Below are positions 22,408-33,882 of a stretch of DNA of 64,000 nt, piece by piece. Numbering within the stretch: position 1 is the stretch's first letter; every line of letters begins with the position of its first letter. The notes beneath the pieces were generated by a model that worked only from the letters and a program-made list of their open reading frames with translations, was not told the DNA's origin and did no database searches. Both the position numbers and the translations under genes were made by a program. Source of the stretch: Cantharellus purpuraceus (taxonomy: Eukaryota; Basidiomycota; Agaricomycetes; Cantharellales; Hydnaceae); NCBI GenBank assembly GCA_025174535.1, contig JALBUN010000001.1:744001-808000 (forward strand). The letters are read 5' to 3'.

Positions 22408-23853
22408 CTACTTTCTACCTGGGCTGGGAGATTCGCTGGAAGAAATGGACGACTCTGCAGAAGGCGGTGTCTGCGCGTTGGCGGCGGAGGCTTGGCCCCC
22501 ATTGGGCTCCGTAATCGTACGTACAAGCGTCTCATTCATACTAAACCTGGCTATCAATATAATAATTATCAAATGTTGGCCTGGAGACGTACCTTCTCTG
22601 ACTTGTAAGATCTGACTCGACTTTGCTTAATCGAGATTGCAGCGATGCTTGGCTCAACTCCAGGTGATGTATGTACGTTATGGCTGCGTCAGGATGCAAA
22701 AGAGACAATAATTAACCGAGATATTGAACCTACACGTGCACGTGCACATACCTCGATCCAGTAGAGTGACTTTGCTGCTCTTCAGATTGGTGTTCGGAAG
22801 GGTACTTTTGAGCCGTGTATAGCCATCTCGAAGGTCGTCTCGCCGCCTCTGCTCTGCTTCAATGCGTTGCTGTTTAGTGTCAACCGCACGGCGCTGAGAG
22901 AGACTAGAGAGAAGTCAAGCATGTTAGTTACAAGTGGAAACGCGACTCTAAAAGGAAGACCAATGAATTTGCCAAGGCACGCACAGCACCAAGGCACATT
23001 CCGACGGGCATGCAAGAGACCAAAACATGCATAACAACGATCGATATCACCTCTCATTCCTTATAAAGTACGACCAACAAGAAAAACAAGAAAAGGGAGC
23101 GAATAAGCACGATGTAAGAAGAGCAACTCACTTGGCACTTGACACTCCAGCCTCCACCTCTACGCTTCCTGGACCGGCACCTATCACGTCTGCGTCCGCG
23201 TCAGTGGTCATCTGGTGTATCGATGCCCGATCCCTCTCGCCAACATTGTACCCTTGTGGCCTTGAGGCCGACTGGGGTGATTTGGCCGAAGCCCTCCTGC
23301 CACTTTCGCGGACCTGGCGCTGTCCACGCGTAGTGGAAGAAATCTTCCCATTAGTTCCTAAACTGTCCGCATCGTCGCCAGAGAGGGTCTGGTGAGATAC
23401 GACACCAGACTCGGGGACGATGTTTGCAGAGGAGAGTGTTAATAGCGGTGGTATTGCGAGGTTTTCTTGGAGAGTTGTTGAGTGCCGTCCAGCTGAATCA
23501 TTAGAGGCGGAACCAAAGCTATGTGGAATGGAGGAGCTTCCTGGACCCGAGCGTGATTGAGAGAAAAGGTGTGGAGTGCCGAAAGAGTCGCTTGAATCGT
23601 TGGGCAGGGTGTTCAATGTGCCAACGGTCAGAGTGTCAAATGCACCCAGGCGGGGGGAGGCGTCTGATATTCCGTATCTCGGATCGGTAGTTTTATGTGA
23701 ACAATATTTCTTACCTGGGAACGCACCAAAGTTTGTCAAAACCCCAAAGCTATTACTTCCAGAAGTCCCGGATGGCTCACTATGGAGATCGTAAGAAAAG
23801 TGAGGAGGAGAGCACTCCAGAGGAAAGTCTGGAGTTTGAGGCTGAGAATCCAT
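22408..23853 (-). CDS. bHLH transcription factor, copy 1
   Basis: A nuclear DNA-binding regulator. The start at 23853 gives MDSQPQTPDFPLE. Exon 1 ends at FGAFPG (GTAAGA donor); the next exon resumes with DASPRLGAFDTLTVG and runs to SSAK near 23130 (GTGAGT donor). A third exon holds the basic region and helix 1, QQRIEAEQRRRDDLRDGY, then LKSSKVTLLDR. A fourth holds helix 2, AITYIHHLELSQASLQSRL, and a Ser-rich tail ends SPSPGRK at the TAG (22408-22410). The first ATG is chosen because the paralogue at 37714 starts with the same MDS...TPEF block; the open frame upstream to 24201 has no good start. Helix residues E9 and R13 for the E-box are present, but position 5 is Arg rather than His. Long low-complexity Ser/Thr/Gly sequence precedes the domain. 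It is a paralogue of the gene at 36226-37714. Confidence 0.8.
22733..22744. promoter_or_regulatory. Tandem CACGTGCACGTG E-boxes inside the bHLH copy 1 intron
   Basis: Two abutting CACGTG sites form a 12-bp block just inside the intron after the basic-region exon. The matching intron of the paralogue lacks them. They could mediate autoregulation or be chance. Confidence 0.35.
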
Positions 23854-24902
23854 GCTGGGGGGAGGGCAAGGAGGTGGCGGCATACGATAAGTCCTCGTCG
23901 AGCACAGGCGGGTGAATGGACGGGGAAAGGTCACCTGGAAATACTGTGCGGTTGATAGTACGCAACGAACGTGACGGGACTCGGAAATTCTAACAGAAGC
24001 GCGAGGCTTGGAAAGAAAACACGGGTGGCGTAGCGTTCGGTGGCGGCAACAATAGCGTGACGTGGTTATCAAACAGTGCGGACAGTTGAGCAGGTGACGA
24101 TAGCAACGGACGATAGCGAAGATGAGACTGGCAAGAAGAAACGGGTAGATAGAAGGGGAGGCGAAACAAAGGACTAGAGAAACAAACTGAATGGAGCGCA
24201 AGGAGGCTTTTATAGCTACATAGAGATGTCAGCCGAAATAGGAACCCAATCTGGGGGAACACGCGTAAGCTTGAGAAGCACGGTGACGCCTTGAGGCCAT
24301 GTCCCGATGTGCGATGGAGTAGTCTATGCCGACCGAGCAAGCCAAGCTTTGCCAGACTTGTGGTGGATAAATATAGACAGCACAGAGCAGCAACGAAAGA
24401 GTGTAATGAAGCTGTCTTTGGACTGTTGCTCGCGCTTCTGTCCAAGAAAACAATAGCAGTTCAGGGTCGAGGAGTTAATCCCCCGCTTGGCGGTGACTCA
24501 GCAGTCTGATTTCATGGCACGAAACCCTTCATGACGCGCTCCTCCTCAAGAGCATATGTGTTCTTGGTTGAGCCCGGATCTCTAGCAGATGGCCCGCAAA
24601 CATTACCTTTTTTAACTATTTAGCTCACGTGTCGCGTATCCTGCGAGAAGCGGTGAAAGGGAAGCAGTCACTCCCGTCTTATCAGTTTAAAGGCAACAAG
24701 TGATGGGGCGCAGAAGCGCGATGCATGCCCCGAAAATTCTTAGCGAAACGAACCGTGGCACAGCGTGTGCCAGGCAGGGATGATAAAACGTCCAATATTT
24801 ATAGCTAACTGTGCATGATTTAGTCGCATCTTCCTGTCTTGGTGTACAGGTAATGATGTGCGTGGCGTAGTGATACAAATACATTTAGTGCGCTACACCT
24901 TT
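23854..24902. other. 5' flank of bHLH copy 1 and 3' flank of DUF6535 copy 1
   Basis: 23854-24200 reads as a C/T-rich leader on the minus strand, open but without a convincing start codon, as also seen upstream of the second bHLH gene. No gene is called up to 24902. The left end of the duplicated unit lies near 24870. Confidence 0.4.
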
Positions 24903-27900
24903 CTACAAAGCATTCAGTAAATCACGTATCTCCTTGCCAAGCAGAGCTGGAATCCCTTGGTGCCCAAACGAATGATTGTCATGTACAACTTGCACAACGT
25001 CCAGTTGGCTTCGCTCGTTCCCTCCGTCAAGTTTCTTGCAAACCCATTCGACTAGCCCAATCAAACGATCCGTTTCCGCCCTGTTGTCTCCTCGTCTCTT
25101 CGCATATCCAAGCTGACATGAAAGAGCTTCAGGATATCCCGTGCTACAAAGCTTCATCCAATTGTCCTCGGTCGCCGATTCAAAGAAATCAAGTCCGAAT
25201 ATGAAGTGCCAGGCTTGCAGAACGAGTGGCAAAATCGGATACATCTGGATCGCCATGTTGAGGATCGGGTTTTCTTCGCCCGCAGCATCAACGATTGCAA
25301 TAATGTGCGTGACATGCACAGCATATGCACCGAACTTATCGCCCTTTCGAGTTGACAGTGCGTTTGCAATTCCAAGACAGTTGTCGAAATGACCATCCTT
25401 GTAAAGTTGGTTACGCCAAGCGGGCTCTTGTGCAAGGGTGCAGAGCAACCGGAGGTAACACAGATTCCGTCCCGACTCAGAGAAGAACGGCGTATTGAAA
25501 GTGTCCTCGTAAACAGGCGTAATGGTCGGTTGACGGCCTAAAACCGCTGAAGTAAGAGCTTGTGAAAATTGTTCTCGGAGTGATTCGTCCTCACGGCCTA
25601 TTGAAGCTACAACAGACCGGACTGAGAAAGCCGCATTTAAGGCCGCATAGCGTACACGACGCGGCATTGTAGAATCCATAAACCGGATCGTCGTCTGGAT
25701 GTAGCGACGCTGCCGTTTCGGACCCCTTGGCGAACCACGCAGACCTGCCAACACCACAAAAGCATCGAAGATTGCTCTATAGTCTCTGCCGTTACAGACA
25801 CTTGCATGGTAATCCACCAGCAAGTCAAACTGGTCTGGTGTGTGCCAGTCATACGGTCCAAGTTCGAATGCAAGATACCAGTTGCGATCGTCCTGGAGAG
25901 GGGAATAGTTGAGACTGAAACGAAGCAGAATGGCCAAGTCACTGGATTGGACTTTATCCACTCCTTCTGCACCTTGTTCTTCCTCAAGATGGAAATAGAG
26001 TCTGAGGAACCTCTCGGACATGCGTTTATCACCTAAGTCATCCGCACTGGCAAAGCTTTTATGACGGTCATGGATCAATGGTTTGAACAACCTCCGTGCA
26101 ATCTGAGTGTATCGTATCCCTTGAAGTGAGTCTGGAACTTCCCCGAGAAGCACAGCTAGCATACGATCCATCGCTGATTGTCGAAGGGTTTCGATCGCTG
26201 CACTGCAAAGTCGTGAGTGCGATTACTCCTGATATGACACGACCTATGATCTTACCTCTTGTCAAGCGTGGCCAATTGTTGACGACTTGCTACTCGTAGA
26301 CCCATTAGTAGGCCAGCCAGTAACAGACAGTCTGCCACAAGGCGACCGGGAGGATTATGGCTAAGAAGGCAAATGCAGATGAAATCAAGCACAAAGGTGA
26401 CAGCCTTTGGGCTAATTGTGTCATCATGAAGACGATAAGTGAACATGTGTGCCATCCATGTGCGATCGGATATTGTGAGGGAGTTGATGTTGAGTTCGTT
26501 GGGGTCATCTACTGCACAGGAAATGAGGAGAAAACCTTGGTCTCCATGCATTTGATACAAATGATCTTCGGAGATCTTGAAAATGTCCCCGTCGTCGATG
26601 AAGAATTGATGATCGAGATTCTGCTTCACATAAAAGTGGTACATTGCTTTGACACAAGCCACCGCCCGTTCTTGCGAGATAGAGGGCAGCTGCCGTGCTG
26701 GATCGAAGGACGCGTCCAAGTGGCCGTCCAATCGATGCAACACACCAGTTACATCTTCCGGCCACTCGATTTCTGGGACCATCCTTGCTGCAGCTGTTAT
26801 GATATCTGTATCCGTCGATGTCTCCAGAACCCACTGAACAGCGTGTACCTCTGCCAATTCAAAGATTGAGTTCCGATCACCCAGATCCAACTGGTTTGAC
26901 TGTGCATATTTCTCCAAATCTCTAGCAGGCTGTGAAACTGAATGTTCTGCACCTCTAGTAGATTGAAGTTCTAGATCGACTGGCACGCGTCCTCTACGTG
27001 TCAAAGCTGATAGTGTTCGCGTGAAATATGTTGGAAAGTGAGTAATTGATACGGTGACTGCATGCTGCCCGGTTTCCCAGCGAGTTCTCGCAGTGCTCGC
27101 CAGACCACTCAGTGACCAGGCCCTCGGACGCTCCTCCCATTTCTTTCGGACCACATTTCCAAATGTGATCACGCTTTGGAAAAGACGTTTAAGTACGATC
27201 GACACGGGTGTCTGGAATGGACAGTCTGGCGACCCCAGTGATGCCAGCACGGTGAATGTATAAAAAATGACTCCAAATGCCGTTGTGGCTATTATGACAC
27301 TTGCGACAGTGTGCTCTTGGGTCCATATTTTTGCCGAGAGCGCAATGCCGAAGAACAACAGCGACAACTGCAGGAAGATCGGTAATGTGGCGACGATGGT
27401 GCTAAAGTGCCAAGATTTCAGTCCGTCCAGCTTCAGCTGCCTTTGTTTGCAGCGCTCGTGTAAGGAGCCCCTTCCGAAGCGTGATGTTTTATAGTGCCCG
27501 AGCCATTGCTTGGCCAAAACTGCGCCGAAAGCCGCGAGAAGACTTGTGGACAGACTTGCATGCGCAAGTGTCTGTACCCAGATTTGCGTGGAGCCCAGTC
27601 CTTGTGAGGTGGGAAGGCCCACATCCTGTTCCGGGAACGTACCGTTGTCGATTTTATTAATCAATATCATCAGCAAAGTGTTTGTGGTTTTGGCTGCATT
27701 GGGACTCAAATTGGTCTCCAAATTCACAATAAATGAGGCGCTAACAGCTGAGAAGAGACCAGCCTGCACGATCCGAGGGATATCACTCATTGGACGATGA
27801 ATATATATCACGTAACACTTACAAAAATAAGCAGCACATCCATGTCGCCATTATGTCGATCCAGGAATTCATCATCATGTTGTTTAGCCAGACGTTCGTA

Positions 27901-28344
27901 CGCTGACCAGAACCGGGAAGGGGCGTCCTTTCCAACACGTGGAAAGATATCTGAATCATGCATAGTATCCAGGACATCTTGAAGGGTGATTTCAGATCTG
28001 CACGCAATCGATTCAGAAGCTCTTCAAACACTGAACCAAGAGGTGTACACTTACTGATTGGATGATGTGTCCTTAGGCTGTGACACTGCTGCGATCGGTG
28101 GTTTACTGGTTGATGTGTCCTTGGACACTACAGAAATAGGTGATATACAAGTGGATATATTCTGGGATGCTGCAGGGATAGTTGGTTCATTAGTCGATGT
28201 GTCCTGAGAATCTGCAGCTCCAGTAGCTGGTGCACTAGTCGACGTGTCCTGGATAACTGCAGGGGGTGCTGCTTCACTTGTCAAAGAGCCCTGGGAGACT
28301 GCAGGAGAGGGTGGTTCACTTGTTTGTACACAAAGCTCAGCCAT
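24903..28344 (-). CDS. DUF6535 multi-pass membrane protein, copy 1
   Basis: Four exons: 28344-28055, 27997-27823, 27763-26256 and 26202-24903. They sum to 3273 nt, 1090 residues, with all phases agreeing. Residues 1-96 are Ser/Thr/Pro-rich 14-residue repeats (DTSTSxPxxxAVSQ type). The DUF6535 core follows: RFWSAYERLAKQHDDEFLDR, then a helix LLIFAGLFSAVSASFIVNLE, then SLSTSLLAAFGAVLAKQWLG, the conserved HYKTSRFGRGSLHERCKQRQ, and two further hydrophobic segments (FSTIVATLPIFLQLSLLFFG; VASVIIATTAFGVIFYTFTV). A C-terminal region of about 700 residues is cytosolic-looking and helical (GIRYTQIARRLFKPLIHD; RDYRAIFDAFVVLAGLRGSP). DUF6535 is a basidiomycete family of unknown function with about four membrane helices. 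The next gene downstream on the strand is bHLH copy 1. No break was seen. Confidence 0.85.
28060..28330 (-). repeat. 42-nt coding repeats in exon 1 of DUF6535 copy 1
   Basis: Roughly six imperfect units of 14 codons, consensus DTSTSxPxxxAVSQ (examples DTSTNEPTIPAASQ, DTSTSKPPIAAVSQ). Units differ at about a third of positions but keep the frame. They probably form a flexible, extracellular or cytosolic Ser/Thr-rich stalk. Confidence 0.75.
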
Positions 28345-30253
28345 GGTTAGCTGAAAGGGAGGCCCGTCTAGCTACCGTGACAACAACTGCTATACTCTCA
28401 TGAAACGCATAAACCTCGTGGCTGATCTATCAAAAACGTCTTACCTTCTCTGCTTCTCACGCAGCATGCATCAGTGCCACATATTAGCAGTATCACAAAC
28501 TGTGTCTGACACCGACTTCGACCAGATTAACTCTATATGGAACTGATTTCTAGTAGTATTCACTACTTGCACGATGGCATGCAAGATGAATAGCTCAGAT
28601 AATACATCTTATCTTCATATCCACCCAGTAAAGAGTGCTTGACCTACTGTACTAATGTTTCCAGAGCCATTCAAGCTACATCGCAGCGCGCAAGATGTTA
28701 TGTAATACAGGGCGCCGGCGCTTGAGGTTAACCCAACAGAGTCCGATCATGTGATCGATCGTCAAGCCATCCAGTACAGTAGGTAGCAGCCTGAGGTCAT
28801 ACTTGTGTGGGTACTTCGTCTACGTCTGAATATGCGATGAGTACAGTGAGATGGGCAGATAAGTCGCATTTCCAAAGCATACTTGACGATGTCTTTCCAA
28901 GGTTTTCTTCCATCATAAAGTCTTTCATTTGCATGCACATCTGACTATTGGCAGAGTGTCGCAAAGCATCAACACCCGCAGCGTGTCTCGAGGACTAGCA
29001 CGAACTTGGATGCGGAAAAGGAATTAGTTTACGTGTTGGAAAGTATGGCATAGGTTGGTGTTACCTAGGAGGATAAGTGTGATATCGCGACAAGCGTGAG
29101 GGCACACGAGTGTGCGGGGCGGCCAACCGAAGGGAAAAATGTGAAAGCATATATTGCCGTGCAGACAAGCAAGCAGCGATCTCAGCATCATCGCTACTAG
29201 CGATGATGCTGAGATCGCTGCTTCGATTCGCTACCAGGTATCGACGATGGTCTTGCACTTGGTTCGAGAAATACGTGTGACTGAGAAAGTACGTCGACAT
29301 CGGTTGGTGAAATTAAGGAGGAAAGGAGGAACCGCATCACAAGAGGCTCACAGAGACTCATAAAACTCCGATCAAAAAAGTGCGGCGTCTTATGCCCCGA
29401 ACCAAGGTCATTGCGGTGCATCGCGATGTGGGATTGTGACTTGGACCAGGGCCGGGCAGCTAGCTTTGGTTTGATTCGCAACATGCCAGGTCCTTGCAAT
29501 GCGCATCCACCACTCGCAGTGTTTAATTGTGAAATTGTGATCTGGTCCCGTCCCGGGTGCTTGAAGATGGAGAGAAGTGATAATGTGGCGAAGCCTATGA
29601 TCGATATCGATAAGCTGTGGTAAGTTGCGAAATGCTAAAACTGATATGTGCCACTCACTCATGGTCCGTGAGTTATGGTTATGAACCTTTTCCACTGAAA
29701 TTAACTCAGTAAGTTTCATTCGGTATTATTTCTATTGCGTGCAATGCCTTTGGAAATTTCTTACCGTTGGTTTTACACCCTGGTATTGGGCCCACCTCCT
29801 ACAATGATGCATTTACGAGCCATGACACGAACCCTCCTCATTGCGGCTCTCCTGGCCAAGAAAACCTTTCATACGGACCGGATCTTTACCAGACAGCGCA
29901 TAGAAGTGTCATATTTGTTGACAGTGATGTCTGCCTGTGCATTTGACGTGACCTGCAAGAATTGGTTGAACGTGAGCCACTCCCATCTCTACTGTAAAGC
30001 AAGGATAGATGTCAACACCAGAGGCACGTTGCATGGCCTGAAGGTTCTCACCAGAAACGAAGATCAAATCGCAGTAATGGAAGGGGAAAAAGAGAGGAAT
30101 ATGATTGTCCAATCAATAGTCAAAAGGACTGATTATATAAATGCCACACATCTCAACTTTCTTCTCAGTGTGTATATAAGTAAAGGCTTCAAAGGGTACA
30201 TACTGTCAGTACATGGTGTGGTGATACAAATACATTTAGTGAGCTACACCTTT
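28345..30253. other. Intergenic DNA between the DUF6535 copies
   Basis: The first 1.3 kb is the upstream part of duplication unit 1, diverged from its partner. It contains a perfect hairpin (29171-29223). A plus-strand frame at 29735-30271 (178 codons) runs into the 3' end of copy 2 antisense and has no family resemblance, so it is not called. Confidence 0.5.
29171..29223. repeat. Perfect 25-bp inverted repeat with 3-nt loop
   Basis: The left arm at 29171-29195 begins AAGCAGCGATCTCAG. It is the exact reverse complement of the right arm at 29199-29223, and the loop is ACT. The equivalent position of the partner duplication (about 34670-34740) has unrelated, non-palindromic sequence. It is not in a coding region. 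Confidence 0.9.
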
Positions 30254-33200
30254 CTACAAAGCATTCAGTAAATCACGTATCTCCTTGCCAAGCAGAGCTG
30301 GAATCCCTTGGTGCCCAAACGAATGATTGTCATGTACAACTTGCACAACGTCCAGTTGGCTTCGCTCGTTCTCTTCGTCAAGTTTCTTGCAAACCCATTC
30401 GACTAGCCCAATCAAACGATCCGTTTCCGCCCTGTTGTCTCCTCGTCTCTTCGCATATCCAAGCTGACATGAAAGAGCTTCAGGATATCCCGTGCTACAA
30501 AGCTTCATCCAATTGTCCTCGGTCGCCGATTCAAAGAAATCAAGTCCGAATATGAAGTGCCAGGCTTGCAGAACGAGTGGCATAATCGGATACATCTGGA
30601 TCGCCATGTTGAGGATCGGGTTTTCTTCGCCTGCAGCATCAACGATTGCAATAATGTGCGTGACATGCACAGCATATGCACCGAACTTATCGCCCTTTCG
30701 AGTTGACAGTGCGTTTGCAATTCCAAGACAGTTGTCGAAATGACCATCCTTGTAAAGTTGGTTACGCCAAGCGGGCTCTTGTGCAAGGGTGCAGAGCAAC
30801 CGGAGGTAACACAGATTCCGTCCCGACTCAGAGAAGAACGGCGTATTGAAAGTGTCCTCGTAAACAGGCGTAATGGTCGGTTGACGGCCTAGAACCGCTG
30901 AAGTAAGAGCTTGTGAAAATTGTTCTCGGAGTGATTCGTCCTCACGGCCTATTGAAGCTACAACAGACCTGACTGAGAAAGCCGCATTCAAGGCCGCATA
31001 GCGTACACGACGCGGCATTGTAGAGTCCATAAACCGGATCGTCGTCTGGATGTAGCGACGCTGCCGTTTCGGACCCCTTGGCGAACCACGCAGACCTGCC
31101 AACACCACAAAAGCATCGAAGATTGCTCTATAGTCTCTGCCGTTACAGACACTTGCATGGTAATCCACCAGCAAGTCAAACTGGTCTGGTGTGTGCCAGT
31201 CATACGGTCCAAGTTCGAATGCAAGATACCAGTTGCGATCATCCTGGAGAGGGGAATAGTTGAGACTGAAACGAAGCAGAATGGCCAAATCCCTGGATTG
31301 GACTTTATCCACTCCTTCTGCACCTTGTTCTTCCTCAAGATGGAAATAGAGTCTGAGGAACCTCTCGGACATGCGTTTATCACCTAAGTCATCCGCACTG
31401 GCAAAGCTTTTATGACGGTCATGGATCAATGGTTTGAACAACCTCCGTGCAATCTGAGTGTATCGTATCCCTTGAAGTGAGTCTGGAACTTCCCCGAAAA
31501 GTACGGCTAGCATACGATCCATCACTGATTGTCGAAGGGTTTCGATCGCTGCACTGCAAAGTCGTGAGTGCCATTGCTCATGATATGGCAAGACCCGTGA
31601 TCTTACCTCTTGTCAAGTCTGGCTAATTGTTGACGATCTGTTCGTAGACCCATTAGTAGGCCAGCCAGTAACAGACAGTCTGACACAAGGCGACCGGGGG
31701 ATATCTGGTCAAGAAGGCAAATGTAGATGAAATCAAGAACAAAAGTGACAGCCTTTGGGCTAATTGCACCATCATGGAGACGATAAGTGAACATGTGTGC
31801 CATCCATGTTCGGTCGGATAATGTGAGAGAGGCGATGTTCAAAAGTTCGTTAGGGTCATCTACCGCACAGGAAATGAAGAGAAACCCTTGCTCTGCATGC
31901 ATCTGGTACAATGAATGACCGTCATCGGAGAGTTTAAAAATGTCCCCGTCGCCAATGAAGAATGGAGTGTCCAGATTTCGCTCCACATAAAAGTGGTACA
32001 TGGCTTTCACACAAGCCACTGCCCGCTTTTGTGCGAGAGGGGACAGCTGCCTTGCAGGATCGAAGGACGCGTACAAGTGGCTGTCCAATCGGTGCAACAC
32101 GCCAGTTATATTTTCCGGCCACTCGATTTCTGGGATCATCCTTGCCGCAGCTGTTATGATATCTGTATCTGTAGATATCTCCAGAATCCACTGAACAGCG
32201 TGTACTTCAGCCAACTCGACCGGTGATTCTAGATGACCCAAATCCAACCGGTCTGAATGCGTATATTTTTCCAGATCTCCAGCGGCTTGTGAAGCAGAAT
32301 GTTCCGCACCCCCCGTAGATGGAAGTTCAGGATCATCGACCGGCCCACGGCTTCTGTACATCAATGCTGACAGTTTTGCCAAAAAATACGTTGCAAAGCG
32401 TGCAATCAATACGGTGACCGCATGTTGCACGTTTTCCCAGCGAGTTCTCACAGTGCTCACCATACCGTTTAGTGACCAGGCCTTCGGACGCTCCTCCCAT
32501 CTCTTTTGAACCGCATTTCCAAATGACATTGCGCCTCGGGAGACACGTAGAAGTAACCCCGGGATGCGTTTAAGTACAATTGACACGGGTGTCTGGAATG
32601 GACAGTCTGGCGATGTCAATGATGCCAGCACGGTGAACGAATAAAAAGTGACTCCAAATGCCGTTGTGGCTATTATGACACTTGCGACAGTGTGCTCTTG
32701 GGTCCATATGTTTGCCGAGAGTGCGATGCCGAAGAACAACAGCGACAACTGCAGGAAGATCGGCAATGTAGCAACAATGGTGCTAAAGTGCCAGGATTTC
32801 AACCCATCCAACTTCAGCTGCCTTCGTTTGCAACGCTCGTGTAAGGAGCCCCTTCCGAAGCGTGATGTTTTATAGTGCCCGAGCCATTGCTTGGCCAAAA
32901 CTGCGCCGAAAGCCGCGAGAAGACTTGTGGACAGACTTGCATGCGCAAGTGTCTGTACCCAGATTTGCGTGAAGTTCAGTCCTTGTGAGGTGGGAAGGCC
33001 CACATTCTGTTCCGGAAATGTGCCGTTGTCGATTTTATTAATCAATATCATTAGCAAAACATTTGTCGCATTAGTTGGATTGGGGCTCAGATTGGTCTCC
33101 AAATTCACGATAAATGCGGCGCTAACAGCTGAGAAGAGACCAGCCTGCACGATCCGAGGGATATCACTCATTGGACGATGACATATATATCACGTAACAC

Positions 33201-33882
33201 TTACAAAAATAAGCAGCACATCCATGTCGCCATTATGTCGATCCAGGAATTCATCATCATGTTGTTTAGCCAGACGTTCATACGCTGACCAGAACCGGGA
33301 AGGGGCGTCCTTTCCAACACGTGGAAAGATATCTGAATCATGCATAGTATCCAGAACATCTTGAAGGATAGTTTCGGACCTGGACGCAGACCAATTCGAC
33401 AAGGCCCTTCAAATATTGGATCGAGAAACATGAACTTACTGAGCAGACGATTTGTCCTGCAATACTGTAGAGCCGATTGGTTCACCAGTCGGTTTATTCT
33501 GGGGCACCGCAGGGGTAAGCGGTTTATTGGTGGATGTGTTCTTGGATACCACAGGAGAGGATGGTTGACTGGTTGACGTGTCCTGGAATACTGCAGGGAG
33601 AGGTGGTTCGTTCGTTGCTGTGTCCTGGATCACTGCAAGGGTAGCTGGTTCACTGGTCGATGTGGCCTGGTTCACTGCAGGGGTGGCTGTTTGGCTGGTC
33701 GATGCGTCCTCGGAGACTGCGGGGGAGAGTGGTTCACTTGACTGCACACGAAGCTCAGCCATGGTTAGCTGAAGGAAAGACCCGTGTGCCGCGACGACTG
33801 CTATACTCTCGTCAAACGCCCAAGCCTCGTGTTCGACCCATTGAGCACATTTAACCTCTCCCGCTTCATACGCAGCATGCAT
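30254..33882 (-). CDS. DUF6535 multi-pass membrane protein, copy 2
   Basis: Same four-exon structure as copy 1. The in-frame ATG at 33882 (MHAAYEAGEVKCAQW) gives a 40-residue N-terminal extension that copy 1 cannot have, because copy 1 reads MHAA then TGA. A conservative start is the ATG at 33762 (MAELRVQSSEPL), which matches copy 1. The repeat region has 14-residue units (DTSTSQPSSPVVSK, NTSTNKPLTPAVPQ). The DUF6535 core is intact (LLIFAGLFSAVSAAFIVNLE; AAFGAVLAKQWLGHYKTSRF). After the core, copy 2 has a short insertion in the linker (IPGLLLRVSRGAM) absent from copy 1. The last exon joins via GTAAGA...TTGCAG to AAIETLRQSVMDRMLAVLFG and ends DLLNAL. The protein is about 1.1 thousand residues, with no disabling change, so both copies appear functional. 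Confidence 0.85.
33440..33750 (-). repeat. 42-nt coding repeats in exon 1 of DUF6535 copy 2
   Basis: About seven imperfect 14-codon units, from EDASTSQTATPAVN to NKPTGEPIGSTVLQ. The order and number of units differ from copy 1, showing independent change since duplication. Confidence 0.75.

Larger units (their letters stand above)
24870..29650. repeat. Segmental tandem duplication, unit 1
   Basis: This stretch matches 30222-35310 in the same orientation at an offset of about 5.35 kb. It covers the whole DUF6535 gene and about 1.3 kb of its upstream DNA. Identity is very uneven: near 99% over the last exon, exactly identical for about 130 bp around 27461-27590, but clearly lower over 26262-27230 and in the upstream flank. 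The left boundary is close to GTGATACAAATACATTTAGT. The right boundary fades near the shared block TGCATCGCG...GATTGTGACTT. Confidence 0.75.

Noticed and set aside
29735..30271. 178-codon plus-strand open frame between the DUF6535 copies
   Set aside because: Its end is antisense to the last exon of DUF6535 copy 2, and it shows no recognisable domain.
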